Position numbers and translations under genes: made by a program. A model generated the notes under the pieces. That model saw only the letters and a list, made by a program, of their open reading frames with translations, did no database searches and had not been told where the DNA came from. This document shows positions 49,244 through 59,316 of a DNA stretch of 64,000 nt, piece by piece (positions within the stretch are counted from its first letter, which is position 1; every line of letters starts with the position of its first letter). The stretch is taken from the NCBI GenBank assembly GCA_963169105.1, contig OY720636.1, forward strand, positions 118,066,188 to 118,130,187. The letters run 5' to 3'. The DNA is from Ceriagrion tenellum. Its lineage: Eukaryota; Arthropoda; Insecta; Odonata; Coenagrionidae.

Positions 49244-50980
49244 CTATCGTAGTGTTGAGCAGGGGAGGGGTCTTACTTGTTGTTCGATGAATGGTGGAGA
49301 CGTTGATTTTGACTCCATCTGGAATCCGGAGTCAGGCCGCGCTACTCTTCTCCCTCCTGTTCCTCGCCCAACGCTTTTTAGAACCGGAACGAGAACGGCT
49401 TTTCCGGCTCCCCCCCTCCTGGTTGCGTTCAAAATATTCCATTCTTCTTCTCTTTCTTCTTCTTCCTCCTTCGGGCTGGCGATGGGTAGCGGAAGGGAAG
49501 AGGATGGGTTGTGGAAAGGGGAGGAGGTGGTGTCAATTTCGGCAGTTGGGATATGCTTGAGTGCGAGCAGGCAATATAAATGGTCCCTTTCCCCTCTTCG
49601 TTGGTGTTGCGGTGTCGGACAAGGCGGGGCGTGCGAAGGCCATAGAGCTCAAGTCCAGGTGGTCCACTTCCTCGATGTTAATTGCTTCCTCCTCCTTCTT
49701 ACTCGTCTCCTGGGGAAGTGGGGTGATGTCGGGGGCAGTGTCGTTATCGGCAATCATGGGGGCTCCTTGCGGTGGCTTGAAGGAGACTGCTGTATGGGGA
49801 CGGGTGAGGGTGTGGGGAGAGGTTGGGCGGAGTGTGAGGTGCTTCTAGTGGGGGCGATGTCAGGAAGTGGAGGTTTTCCCGGTGAGTTTACTCTGTGACG
49901 TTTCTTGGCATCTTTTGTCCCGCCGTTCTCTTCCGTGGGGTGGGATGGGCCTCGCTTTACCGATTCCCCCTCCCCACTTGTCCGCGGTCGAGAGTCAACA
50001 GGGGCGGCGGATGCGCCAAGGAGCGTGGCATCGGCCTCCATCGTACTTAACTACCTCGCTGCATTCTCCAGCGTCTCCTAATCTTCATTGGTTTCCGGGC
50101 GGGCAACCATGATGTCACTTTATCTCCTTCCTATCTCATTTCTTGGGCAACTTCTCCTCTCATGACCCTCCGCGTTAAATCGGGCGCAGGTCCCTCTTTG
50201 GCCGTCGTGTATAATGAGTCCACTGTTTCCGCCGACCATCACGTAGGAGGAGATGTTCCTTTCGATAGTCATTCTGACGAATCTTGTGCCGGTTTTGGCG
50301 CAGAGGAGCCCACTCCGCTTCAGCTCCCCGTCCCAGCTGCGTATTATTTTGACGTATCGGCCCAATTCCACCTCTATCGTTTCCCTCGTAGTTTCGTATG
50401 GTAGGAAAAGCACTTTCACGTTTACTGGGCTTCCAGTGGAATGGTCTATCGTACACGTCATCACCTTGCTCTCCTCCTTCGGGAAGGAAAGGAAGTGTCT
50501 GGTTCTTCGTCTGAAAAACATTTCAATATCTCTTCATTCGCAATTTTTATAAACACATTTCACCGGTTACAGCCAAACTGTCTGGCTACGATTTATTTGG
50601 CCGCGACGCCCAATGTCTTCTTGGCGAAAACATTGATCTCAAGCGGCGTCGGTATTCTTCCCTTGTCCTCAGTCTGCACGAGTAGGGGGTTAATCCGGTG
50701 CACGACCATTTCTACTCGTTCTGTTGATTGTAATTTAAAGAAAATATAGCACTCTGAGGCTCCCTGGTCCAAGGGCTGGGGGGAATGCCGCTCTTCTGAC
50801 ACTACTTGTGTCAGACAGATGGGGGCACACACAAAGAGAAAGAAAAGTTGGGGCGAACTTAAAAAAAATTCACCTTCCAAACAGGAAATGGGGAAATTAT
50901 AACCAAAAAAGAAACACTCGCCGTAAAAAGATGTAACGCAAAGGCTCACTTCTAGGAGTTCGAAAGGATGGCTGTCCAAA
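49244..50980 (-). pseudogene. L1/Tx1-like ORF1 (RNA-binding, CCHC zinc knuckle), broken
   Basis: ORF1 proteins of this class bind element RNA. The minus-strand frame 50,120-50,521 holds an RRM-like stretch (VNVKVLFLPYETTRETIEVE ..ELGRYVKI) and then GQRGTCARFNAEGHERRSCP, a CCHC knuckle in which the second Cys is replaced by Phe (C-x2-F-x4-H-x4-C). Upstream, 50,593-50,979 contains ECYIFFKLQSTERV and reads into the same region after frame changes. Downstream pieces at 49,754-50,041 and 49,533-49,757 are Pro/Ser/Glu-rich, as in the variable C-terminal parts of such ORFs. Several frameshifts separate these pieces. Confidence 0.72.
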
Positions 50981-51190
50981 CATCAAAAACACATCGATGA
51001 AGGAGAAAAACACTGCACACATTCACAGGAAACTAGTGGGCGAGAGACCGGTACCTCACGCCCAAATACACCGGCGAGAGGAGGCTTCCCTTGCCGGTGA
51101 GCGATCGGCCTTGGCGTACTCGGGAGCTCGGAGCAAACACGTCCGTCCTCGGTGTGGCTATGGAAACCGAGTAGTTTTCGGATGAAAAAT

Positions 51191-52152
51191 GAAGTTGTTT
51201 TCCTTTTTTTATCATGGCCTCCACTAGCTTTCAATCACCGGTTTATCACCGGTTCTAATATTGTTCAGAAATAGGAACTTTCTACGCCGTCTAGGGGTTT
51301 TATTAGTACGGAAACACAGTAATAATTGTCATATGCCGACTCATATTTTATTTCTTGGTAGGAAACTTGTATATAAATACATCGTTATCACAAATACTGC
51401 AACGATTTTTTTTTGCATGGGGAGTCTGCGGCTGAAATTTGTCCATCTTATTCTCACCGTGCCAACAATTGACTCCTCCTAAATATCAGCACTGTAGCAA
51501 GAATGTATATACTTAAATGAAAAGATCACTACAGTACGCCAATATAAGCTGCTGAAATTTATTCCAAAGTACATTTGCTTTCCTTCCTTCACTAGAAATT
51601 ATTTATCGTTAATATAGACTGTAATTCACCTTACAGCTTACGTACACCTTTGATAATCACAAGAACAACGGCACTTTAATGTTTAAAAGTGTATACATAT
51701 ACGTCTGTAAGTGTAAAAAATGATATGTCGAAAATACTCACGATCTTTCAATGCGACCAATTCATTGAACTCAATGTGAGTCATTCATTGAAGTATTTTG
51801 AGTGCGAAACGGTTCTTCCACCGTTCCGCCAAGAGATTGAATTACATAATAATCCCCCAGGTGCACACATGAGGCATTTTAGTTCTAACCGCAGCATTTA
51901 ATCGATATTTTTCCACAAAATATCTATTTCAGTGCTCAAAGGGAAAACACACTTGGCGATAAATCATTATGATTAAAAGGATTGCAACCTTCATTATTCG
52001 TGAAAAATGAAAACGATACTCCCAGGAACGTTTTCCATATGTTCATTACCTCCAGTTATATTTTTCTCGCCGTGATAACTGATATCCACATGAAACCAGC
52101 TCATACAATTGCATTTTACCCAATTAGATAGCATAAATGACTATATTTAATA
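51191..52152. other. No supported gene
   Basis: AT-rich spacer between two LINE insertions. It holds a small direct repeat (TCACCGGTT, near 51,236-51,256) only. Confidence 0.55.
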
Positions 52153-52449
52153 TACATCTACATCTACGTAATACCCTGCGAGCCACCACGAGGGTGTGTG
52201 ACAGGGGGTGAATATCACCAAACATGCACTATTGCGATGCAAGTAGGATATTTAAGAGAGACATACAAGATGATAGGGTCACATGCAGCTACATGGTTAG
52301 TATCTACATACTAAGAAAGGGATTATTGGTTGTAATTACATGCCTCATGCACTACAGACTACTCTAACTATATTTCACCTACATATCCCATTGCTACGCT
52401 GTCTATTGTTCTCTCTTATAGTACGCGGGAAAAATGACATTGTAAATCT

Positions 52450-54122
52450 ATCGGTACGACAATTTATCTCTCTAATCTTGTTAATCTAATCAAACCTAGC
52501 ATAATACGCCAGGGTTCTCAATATAAATCTAACGTCATCTGTGAACAAATCGGTTTAGAATTTACTTAAAAGGTTTAACCTAAATTTTAACCTGCGTTCT
52601 GATAGTAATTCCCATCCTAGCTCTTCTAAACTCTTTCTTTCTTCTAAATTCGTAACACTTATACAATTATCATAACGGTCTTCAACAAATTTAGCGGATC
52701 TCCTCTGCACACACTCAAATTCATTTATCAAACCTTCCTCGTACGGATCCCATATACTAGCGGCATATTCTAAATGAGGCCTGACAAGTAAAAAATAGCT
52801 TCTTTCCTGTACTTTCTCATCGCATTTGCCTAGAACCCTTTTTACGAATCCTTATCTACGGTTTGCTACACTAGTTATTTCTCTGATGTGTTTCCCCATG
52901 ATATGTCTTCAGTGATAGCGACGTCTAAGTAGTTAATGGATTCTACGTTAGATATTTTCTTTTCTTTGATGCTATAATTATTCCGGGGAAAGCCATTCTT
53001 TTTCCAAAAGTTCATTATCGCGCATTTCTTCAAATTTAATTCTAGCTGCCAACTATCACACCAATCATCAATCGCATCTTAATCCTTAGCTAAAGACTGA
53101 CTGTCCTCTTCATTTCTAAATTCCTTATACACTACTGCATCATCGGAAAAGGATGGAGCTTGCTATTTTTTACTACTGCATTCAAGTCATTTACGTAGAG
53201 AAGAAATAAAATTATGCCTATCACGCTTCCCTGGGGAACACCCGATGAAACGTTTACTTCGCCTGAGCTGACACCATCTAATACCACCCTTTGAACGCGT
53301 TCATGTAAGAAGTCTGCTATCCAGCCTACAACATTACTGTCTATCCCGTATGATGCTAACTTTGCGAGTAACTTACAACCTTGTCAAAAGCTTTTCTAAA
53401 GTCAAGAAATGCTTCGTCTACTTGTACGTTACCTACTCCGGAAACTAAAATATCATGAACAAAAAGACCTAATTGAGTTTCGCAAGACCGTCCTTTTCTG
53501 AACCAATGCTGGTTTATTATTAATAATCCTGGCTGTAGAGGTGTCATATCATTGATGTAACTATTTTATGTTCTATAATTATACATGGTAGTGACGTTAA
53601 TGATATTGGTCTATAATTACATGGCTGTTCCCTATCGCCGCTTTTAAAAATTGGGGTCACGTTTGCTATCTTCCAGTCTTTGGGAACCGCGTATTCTTCG
53701 ACAGATTTGTTAAATACTACTTTAAGATACGGAGCCATTTCGAGAGCTAATTCTTTATAAACACGAGCTGAAAAGTCATGAGGACCTGAGGACTTGTTTG
53801 GTCTAATGTTACTTAGTAAGGATACGATTCCGCTACAAGATATATCGATCGGGGGCATTGGTTGTTGAAATCGGTCTGGTATGGTTTCGCGCAAACTATG
53901 CTTAGATTGATTAAAAACGCTATAAAAAGAATAATTCAACAAATTTGCCTTATCTAAACTGGAAGTTACTAATTCGCCTCTATCGTTTTTCAAGGAATAA
54001 CCCGAGTAATTTTCTCTTGAATTCACTAAACGCTTTCTAAGGGCTGTTTTTGTGGCTGCTTTACAAATTTTATAATGCTCGATAGTATTTTTTATATCGC
54101 AATTAGCTACATTTTTCTTCAT
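52450..54122 (-). pseudogene. CR1-like reverse transcriptase and C-terminal tail (copy 2), broken
   Basis: The frame 53,544-54,122 (192 codons) holds the start of the reverse transcriptase: IRPNKSSGPHDFSARVYKEL, VPKDWKIANVTPIFKSGDR and CNYRPISLTSLPC. The next frame (53,356-53,547) carries HWFRKGRSCETQLGLFVHDI and AFLDFRKAFDKV, containing the first catalytic Asp. Below this the GVPQGS-like and FADD-containing regions exist but are interrupted by stops and small indels; the FADD box is damaged near 53,150 (text suggests FSDD). The C-terminal tail is recognisable to about 52,450. Not functional. Confidence 0.83.
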
Positions 54123-54147
54123 TTCGCGTGGCTAACTCGTTGGCATT

Positions 54148-55262
54148 TTAAACATTTTCTAACCTCCGCGTTCTACCATCTTGGTTCCCTATTCTCACTC
54201 TTATACTTATGAGGTTATATCTGCTGACAAGTGACCGCATAATTTGGAGGAACTCTTTCCATGTATTGTCTGTATCACTATTTTTGCTCATGTTCAAGAA
54301 TTTTTCAAATGAAGTTTTTAAGTCACGCCTAAATCCGTTAAAATCTGCTTTACTAAAAAGGTAAATATTTCTTTTTAATTTAAATTTTTTTTCAGTATTG
54401 AGAGAAAATTTTCTGTGCACTACCTTGTGGTCACTTATTCAATCGACATTTTTAACTTTAATAACTTATTCAGGGATGTTTGTGGCAAGTAAATCGAGAA
54501 CATTGACCCCTCTATTAGGCAAATTTACTATTTGATGTAGTGCGTATGATGCGAACAGGTTAAGCAATGACTCGCAGATTTCTTTGTCTCTACCCCCAGA
54601 CTTATGACTACATGTTTTCCAATCTATCGAAGGTGTATTGAAAACTCCACTTACAATTATCTGTCGTTCGTTACTATGGGAATTAATGGACCTGACCTGT
54701 TTCTCGAGTTCTAATAGGTACTGAGTGTTCATCGGAATGGGGTGGTCTATAGTGGGCACAAACGTATATAACTTTCGAATTAGCACATTGTAGGGAACAC
54801 CATACACTTTCTATTATATTATCGGGAATCACTTCTATTTTGCTGACTATTGTGTTCTTAACTGCGATAAATACACCGTCTCCCGGTCGACCCTCTAGAT
54901 CTCTCCTGTATACCCTAAAATTTACTGGAAAAATTTCACTATCAGCAATATCGCTTGATAACCAACTCTCCGTTCAGATAATTATGTCAGCAGTAGTACT
55001 CACAATAAGACAATGGAATTCAGGTATCTTGCTTCTTAAACTACGACAATTAACTATCACTACTGAAAATTCCTCTATTTTTATATATCTGCTTATTGTA
55101 TTTGTGGGTTTACTGTTTTCTAAATTATTGGGAAAGTTACCGTCTGAAGATTCATGGGTGTTGTTTTGATTTATATGTTTTGTCTTTTTCTGCTCTTTCT
55201 TCCGTCCCGCTAAACCTATACTGTGTTGTCTGATCAACTCGTTATTTTTTGCTATCCTTGTG
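54148..55262 (-). pseudogene. CR1-like endonuclease and linker (copy 2), broken
   Basis: The frame 54,974-55,270 contains SVVIVNCRSLRSKIPEF..ADIII, the N-terminal block of CR1-group endonucleases. The block LEGRPGDGVFIAVKN follows in shifting frames near 54,850-54,900. The frame 54,466-54,807 has QIIVSGVFNTPSIDW and NLPNRGVNVLDLL. The catalytic GDFN motif reads GVFN, so the essential Asp is lost. The frame 54,148-54,420 (KADFNGFRRDLKTSFEKFL, W.EFLQI) is the linker toward the reverse transcriptase. Several stops separate the blocks. Confidence 0.8.
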
Positions 55263-57389
55263 TATGCCAAGTTATAGAAGGACCACTATTTGACCTACTC
55301 ACCACCCTACTCTCTGTCCTAAAAAGGGCCTTCGGGGAATTCACAAGTTTCAAGCCTAGATACGGGGTAAAGAACTCAACGGAATTGTGCCATCATCTTA
55401 CCAAGACAGAGCCGCCGTCATCCAATCACACCCTAGTGTCCTTTGACGTGAAAGACCTTTTTACCAACATTCCAATTTCCGAAGCCGTTAAAGTAGCCGA
55501 AAAACACTGAAGAAAGCCGGAGCAGAACCACCCTTCCTCAAAGAATCTGTGGCACTTCTGAGAGTGTGTGGAAGAAAATTACTTAAAATTTAATGACAAA
55601 TTCTTCCAACAAAAGGACGGCTTAGCAATGGGGTCACCTCTATCGCCGCTTTTGGCGGACCTATGCATAGACGATTTTGAAGAAAAGGTATTCAGTGATT
55701 GTTCAGTGAACATAAGTTTTATTAAATGTTGGTACAGATATGTAGACGATGTCTTTGCCGTGTGGACTGGCACAATGAGGCAACAGGCTATATTTTTGAA
55801 TGAGTTAAAATATCAATCCAAAAATATTAAGTTCTCCTGTGAAAAAGAAGCCAACCATAAAATTAACTTTCTGGACATAACTATCTCAACCACGGAAAAA
55901 GGCTACGACTCCGCAATTTACAGGAAAGAAACTATCACCAACACTGAAGACATATCATGTGGGAAACACATCAGGGAAATAACTTGCAGCAAACCGTAGA
56001 TTAGGATTCGTAAAAAGGGTTTTAGGCAAATGCGATGAGAGAGTACGAGAAAGAAGCTACTTGTCAGGCCTTATTTAGAATATGCCGCTAGTATATGGGA
56101 TCCGTACGAGGAGGGTATGATAAAAGAATTAGAACGTGTGCAAAGGAGATCCGCTAGATTTGTTAAAGGCCGTTACGATAATTGTATAAGTTTTACGAAT
56201 TTAATACATGAACTAGGATGGGAATTACTATCAGAACGCAGGTTAAAATTTAGGTTAAACCTTTTAAGTAAATTTGAAACCGATTTGTTCACAGATGACG
56301 TTAGATTTATATTGAGAACCCCTGCGTATTATGCTTGGTTTGATCATATTAACATGATTAGAGAGATAGATTGTCGTACCGATAGATTTAAAATGTAATT
56401 TTTCCTGCGTACTATAAGAGAGAACAATAGGCAGCGTTTTAAAGGGATAGGTAGGTGAAATATAGTTAGAGTAGTCTGTAGTGCATGATGAATGTAATAA
56501 AAATTAATAATCCCTTTCTTTTTATGTAGATACTAACCATCTTGCTGCATGTGATCATGGTCTCTAGCATGTCTCCCTTAAATATCCTACTTGCATGGCA
56601 ATAGTGCAGTTTTGGTGATCTTCATCCCCTGCCACACACCCTCGTGGTGGCTCGCAGGGTATTACGTAGATGTAGATGTAGATGTACCACAGACTACGTC
56701 ACCCTCTCCTACTCCCGCCACCGTCCTTCTCATAAGTTGGCCGCTTTTCATTCCATGCTAAACAAATCACTCAACATCCCCCCTGCCAGCCGAGAACCTC
56801 GCCAAGGAAATCAGAGTTATCAAAAACATTGCAGTGAGAAAAGGATACGAAGAAAGTGTCATTAGTAAAATGTTCGAGAAAAAACCCTCCCTTAGAGCAC
56901 AGAAACTCATTTATAAATCATCCGACTACAGTGAAAACAAAAAACGCTGGTGCAAACTAAATTATTATGGATATATTTCAGAATTGCCAACCTTTTCCCA
57001 AAAAAGAATTCAAAATTGCTTATTATAACAAATGTAACTTAAGGGCTGTGTTAAACAAAACCAAGGACAAAATTGACATTAATGATCGAAGTTGTATTTA
57101 TACACTTAAATGTGGTGAATGCGAAACCTGTTACGTTGGCCAGACTGGACGGTCGTTCAGAGTGAGAGCAGATGAACATAAAATACATTTACGAAATGGG
57201 TACATAAACAGATCCCATTTCGCCAAGAATATATGGGAAAATGACCATAAGAGTGACTTTGTCCCGAAGATTCTCCACCTGGAGATAAGAAAGCGATTAA
57301 TGGAAGGAAAAATTGCTAATGAGAATATTTTTGTTAGCCATTCCCCCCTCTTGGATATTCCCCTGAGTCACAATACCTTTCGAGGATGA
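55263..57389 (+). pseudogene. PLE 2 reverse transcriptase with GIY-YIG endonuclease, broken
   Basis: PLE proteins combine a telomerase-like reverse transcriptase with a C-terminal GIY-YIG nuclease. Visible blocks: HTLVSFDVKDLFTNIPI (first catalytic Asp; 55,430-55,480), GLAMGSPLSPLLADL (55,620-55,665), WYRYVDDVFAVW (YVDD; near 55,732-55,768) and INFLDITIS. After the CR1 insert come RPSHKLAAFHSMLNKSLNIP (56,715-56,780) and KTKDKIDINDRSCIYTLKCG. The GIY-YIG core CYVGQTGRSFRVRADEH follows (57,130-57,178). A CxxC pair (CGECETC) precedes the YVG box, as in EN-containing PLEs. A stop at 55,509, other frameshifts and the insert make it inactive. Confidence 0.85.
55940..56686 (+). mobile_element. CR1-like LINE family A, copy 3, nested in PLE 2
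   Basis: Sense-strand 3' end of family A: EDISCGKHIREIT, then WDPYEEGMIKELERVQRRSA (56,098-56,160), the ILRTPAYYAWFDHI tail, and the hexamer run GTAGATGTAGATG.. ending at 56,686. PLE text stops just before (YRKETITNT) and resumes just after (TDYV..RPSHKLAAFH). The left junction falls where both texts share ATCACCA/ACACTGAAGACA-like bases, so it is uncertain by several bases. The frame 55,568-55,999 is therefore a PLE-LINE chimera and not a gene. Confidence 0.88.
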
Positions 57390-57570
57390 CGCCCCAACCC
57401 CCGCCGTGAACGTCGCACTCAACGTCCAACCATCCCCCCCCTCCCTCGCGTCGCTCATGCATGTTCCCGCGTTCTCTCACATACCGTCTTCCACCCCCTT
57501 ACCCGCCTCTTTCTCCTGCCTCTCCCCCCTCCAAAATTTAGTATAAATTCTGCAGCATACTAAACTTATG

Positions 57571-57608
57571 TACCTGATGATGTCGCCTATGCGACGAAAC
57601 CGGTCGAC
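57571..57608 (+). ncRNA. Hammerhead-ribozyme-like motif at the 3' end of PLE 2
   Basis: CTGATGA (57,574-57,580) is followed by a 5-bp stem GTCGC/GCGAC with a CTAT loop, then GAAA (57,596-57,599) and CCGGTC. Order and spacing fit the hammerhead core CUGANGA - stem II - GAAA - minimal stem III - UH. Stem III would be only one or two pairs, and stem I pairing is poor in this copy, so activity is doubtful. PLEs are known to carry such minimal hammerheads. Confidence 0.6.
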
Positions 57609-57625
57609 TTGGAATGAAAACTGTG

Positions 57626-58411
57626 AAAAAGTACCATATCTCTTTTGAATTCTTTAGAATGAATTCTCATCAAGTAAAGCCTAAAACAATCGAGTTTATT
57701 GTGACCTTGGGCTACGATACTAGAAAAAATTCGCATAAGCAGTGCAACTTAGTAAAAACTAACAGGAAACGAAAAATTGTTTTCAAGTGATATAACATGG
57801 AGTTTTTTTTGACACATAGACCGACATCAATTTGGGTAATCGGGTTCAAATTTTATTGAATACCACCCAGTAAAAAAATCTGTTAGGCGAAGTAAAAACA
57901 CGGCTTTAATAAGCGTATTAACGGATGAGGGGGGGTTCTGTGAGGGACAAATTCATCACTAAGCTACAATTACTATGAAATGACCTCTAAACAAAAAGTC
58001 CAGTTACATTTTAAACATACCTCATATTTGTATAAGTTCAAAGAATAATGCAATTGGCTGATTTATGGACATTGATAGTACAATTGTTTCATAAAAAGTA
58101 AAAACTCACTGAATAAAATAATAAATAATTTGAATACAATAAAAACAGCAAATTATATCTTCAAACAATAAATGGAAACCCTGAACGATTTTGTCACACA
58201 TAAGGGACACCATAAAGTGACCTTCCCCACATGATATCCCCAAAACGGCGAATAATATACGTGCTTGAATAAATCTCTTGAAAATATTCCCAGTTATTTA
58301 ATGTAGCAATCATGTATCTTCACAAAGCAGAATCAAAATCAATAGAGTCTATCTTGAACAATGTACGTGGATCTTAAGCGTTAAATTGATAGAAAAGGTA
58401 TTTCATTAAGC
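57626..58411. other. No supported gene
   Basis: AT-rich spacer between PLE 2 and PLE 1 with short frames only. It includes the pre-insertion flank of PLE 1. Confidence 0.55.
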
Positions 58412-58424
58412 TTTATTTAGTAAG
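58412..58424. other. PLE 1 target-site duplication, left copy
   Basis: TTTATTTAGTAAG, identical to 62,232-62,244. The 13-bp length is in the range seen for PLE insertions. Confidence 0.85.
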
Positions 58425-59286
58425 TAGATAAAAATAAAAATTCTCCAATAGCCGTAAAAATGGCACCACTCGTCAAACATGTACCACAAAATTCACTTAC
58501 TGTGTTGGTTTGCGGGAAAGGAGATTCCACAGCAGGGACCAACCACAGCCTCTCCACCAGAATACCCTCCTGTGATGGTTTACGGGAATGTTACTTCCTC
58601 GCCAGTGACCAACACAGACACACACACTCAACCCAGTTTGGGATCCTTTTCGAGGGCTAATGGGACCCTGATAAGGATGCCTGGGTTATAACCTGATATC
58701 CTTCATAGGGCTAATGGGACCCTACTAAGGATGCCTGGTTATTACCACAATCACACACACACGCACTCAAATCACTCACTCACAACACACAGACGGGCCC
58801 AACTTCTGGGAGAAATCGCTCAAAAAGAGCGTGGTCAAAAGAAAAACACACAGAAACAAACGAGGGTGAGCGTCGGATACGCGTATTTCGGCCACAAGGT
58901 GGCCCTCTTCAGCGAGCTGAAGGGAAAAGCACTTGCAACACGAGGTTGTAAGTGAACGAAAGGGGAGGACAGCCAGGATTAAATACTGAAGGGACAGAAG
59001 GAGGGGGGGGGGAGAAAACCAATGACCAATGGGTGTTGAAGAGGGCAAAAGGCATTGGTGGAAAGTGGAGGAAGGGGGGAGGGTGGTGAAGAGGACGGAA
59101 AGGTGGGGGGAGGGAAGAGAGTGGCGAGTGAACGTAAGTGGCCGTTGTAACTAGGGGGGGGGGGAGTCAAACTGACGGTTGAAGTAGGGGAAAGGGGTTA
59201 GGACAAACGAAAACTAAAAATCAAAACAAACCGTCCGTTGAAGTGAAGCAAGGGGATAACGACCAAATTTGAATTTGAAACTAAGC
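58425..59286 (-). repeat. PLE 1 3' arm (inverted copy of the 5' arm)
   Basis: An 862-bp arm. It includes CA-rich (58,741-58,790) and G-rich (58,998-59,165) tracts and the minus-strand (element-sense) hammerhead motif. Small frames in it are mirrored exactly in the other arm and are not genes. Confidence 0.92.
58871..58915 (-). ncRNA. Hammerhead-ribozyme-like motif, PLE 1 3' arm (sense)
   Basis: Minus strand: CTGAAGA (plus 58,906-58,912), stem II GGCCAC/GTGGCC with a 3-base loop, GAAA, a 3-bp stem III TAC-GC-GTA, then TCC and GACG. All conserved core positions of a type I hammerhead with minimal stem III are present. The first three stem I pairs can form (CTC/G with CGA). It lies in the element-sense strand, so the element transcript would contain it near its 3' end. 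Cleavage is predicted after the TC. Not tested. Confidence 0.75.
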
Positions 59287-59316
59287 TGACAGTTGATGTA
59301 TGAGGGTAACTAGAAA

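Larger units (their letters stand above)
46226..51190 (-). mobile_element. L1/Tx1-like non-LTR retrotransposon, degenerate, with a nested insertion
   Basis: Order on the minus strand: a GC-rich 5' leader (about 50,980-51,190), ORF1 with RNA-binding region and CCHC knuckle (about 49,244-50,980), then ORF2 with endonuclease (about 47,840-49,240) and reverse transcriptase (about 46,226-47,320). ORF2 is split by a plus-strand CR1-like insert at 48,296-49,011. GC content is well above the surroundings. Many stops and frameshifts are present. The 3' end is not defined, and a target duplication was not found. Confidence 0.78.
52153..55262 (-). mobile_element. CR1-like LINE family A, copy 2 (nearly full length, 3.1 kb)
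   Basis: The 3' end on the minus strand is the same hexamer-tailed, GGCTCGCAGGGTATTACGTA-type sequence as copies 1 and 3. Going 5', the ORF2 C-terminal tail, reverse transcriptase, linker and endonuclease follow in correct order over 3.1 kb, as broken frames. It stops at 55,262 exactly where PLE text on the other strand begins. The 5' limit may be a truncation. Confidence 0.88.
55263..57625 (+). mobile_element. Penelope-like element 2 (5'-truncated, interrupted)
   Basis: Plus-strand PLE text begins at the junction with CR1-like copy 2 and continues through reverse transcriptase, an inserted CR1-like fragment (about 55,940-56,686), linker and GIY-YIG endonuclease. A 3' region with a hammerhead-like motif at 57,571-57,608 follows. 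The 5' part of the element is missing. Its protein differs substantially from PLE 1 at 58.4-62.2 kb, so it is a separate family. Confidence 0.85.

Noticed and set aside
49287..49898. 203-codon plus-strand frame
   Set aside because: Antisense shadow of the GC-rich L1-like ORF1 C-terminal region. The minus strand carries the recognisable protein.
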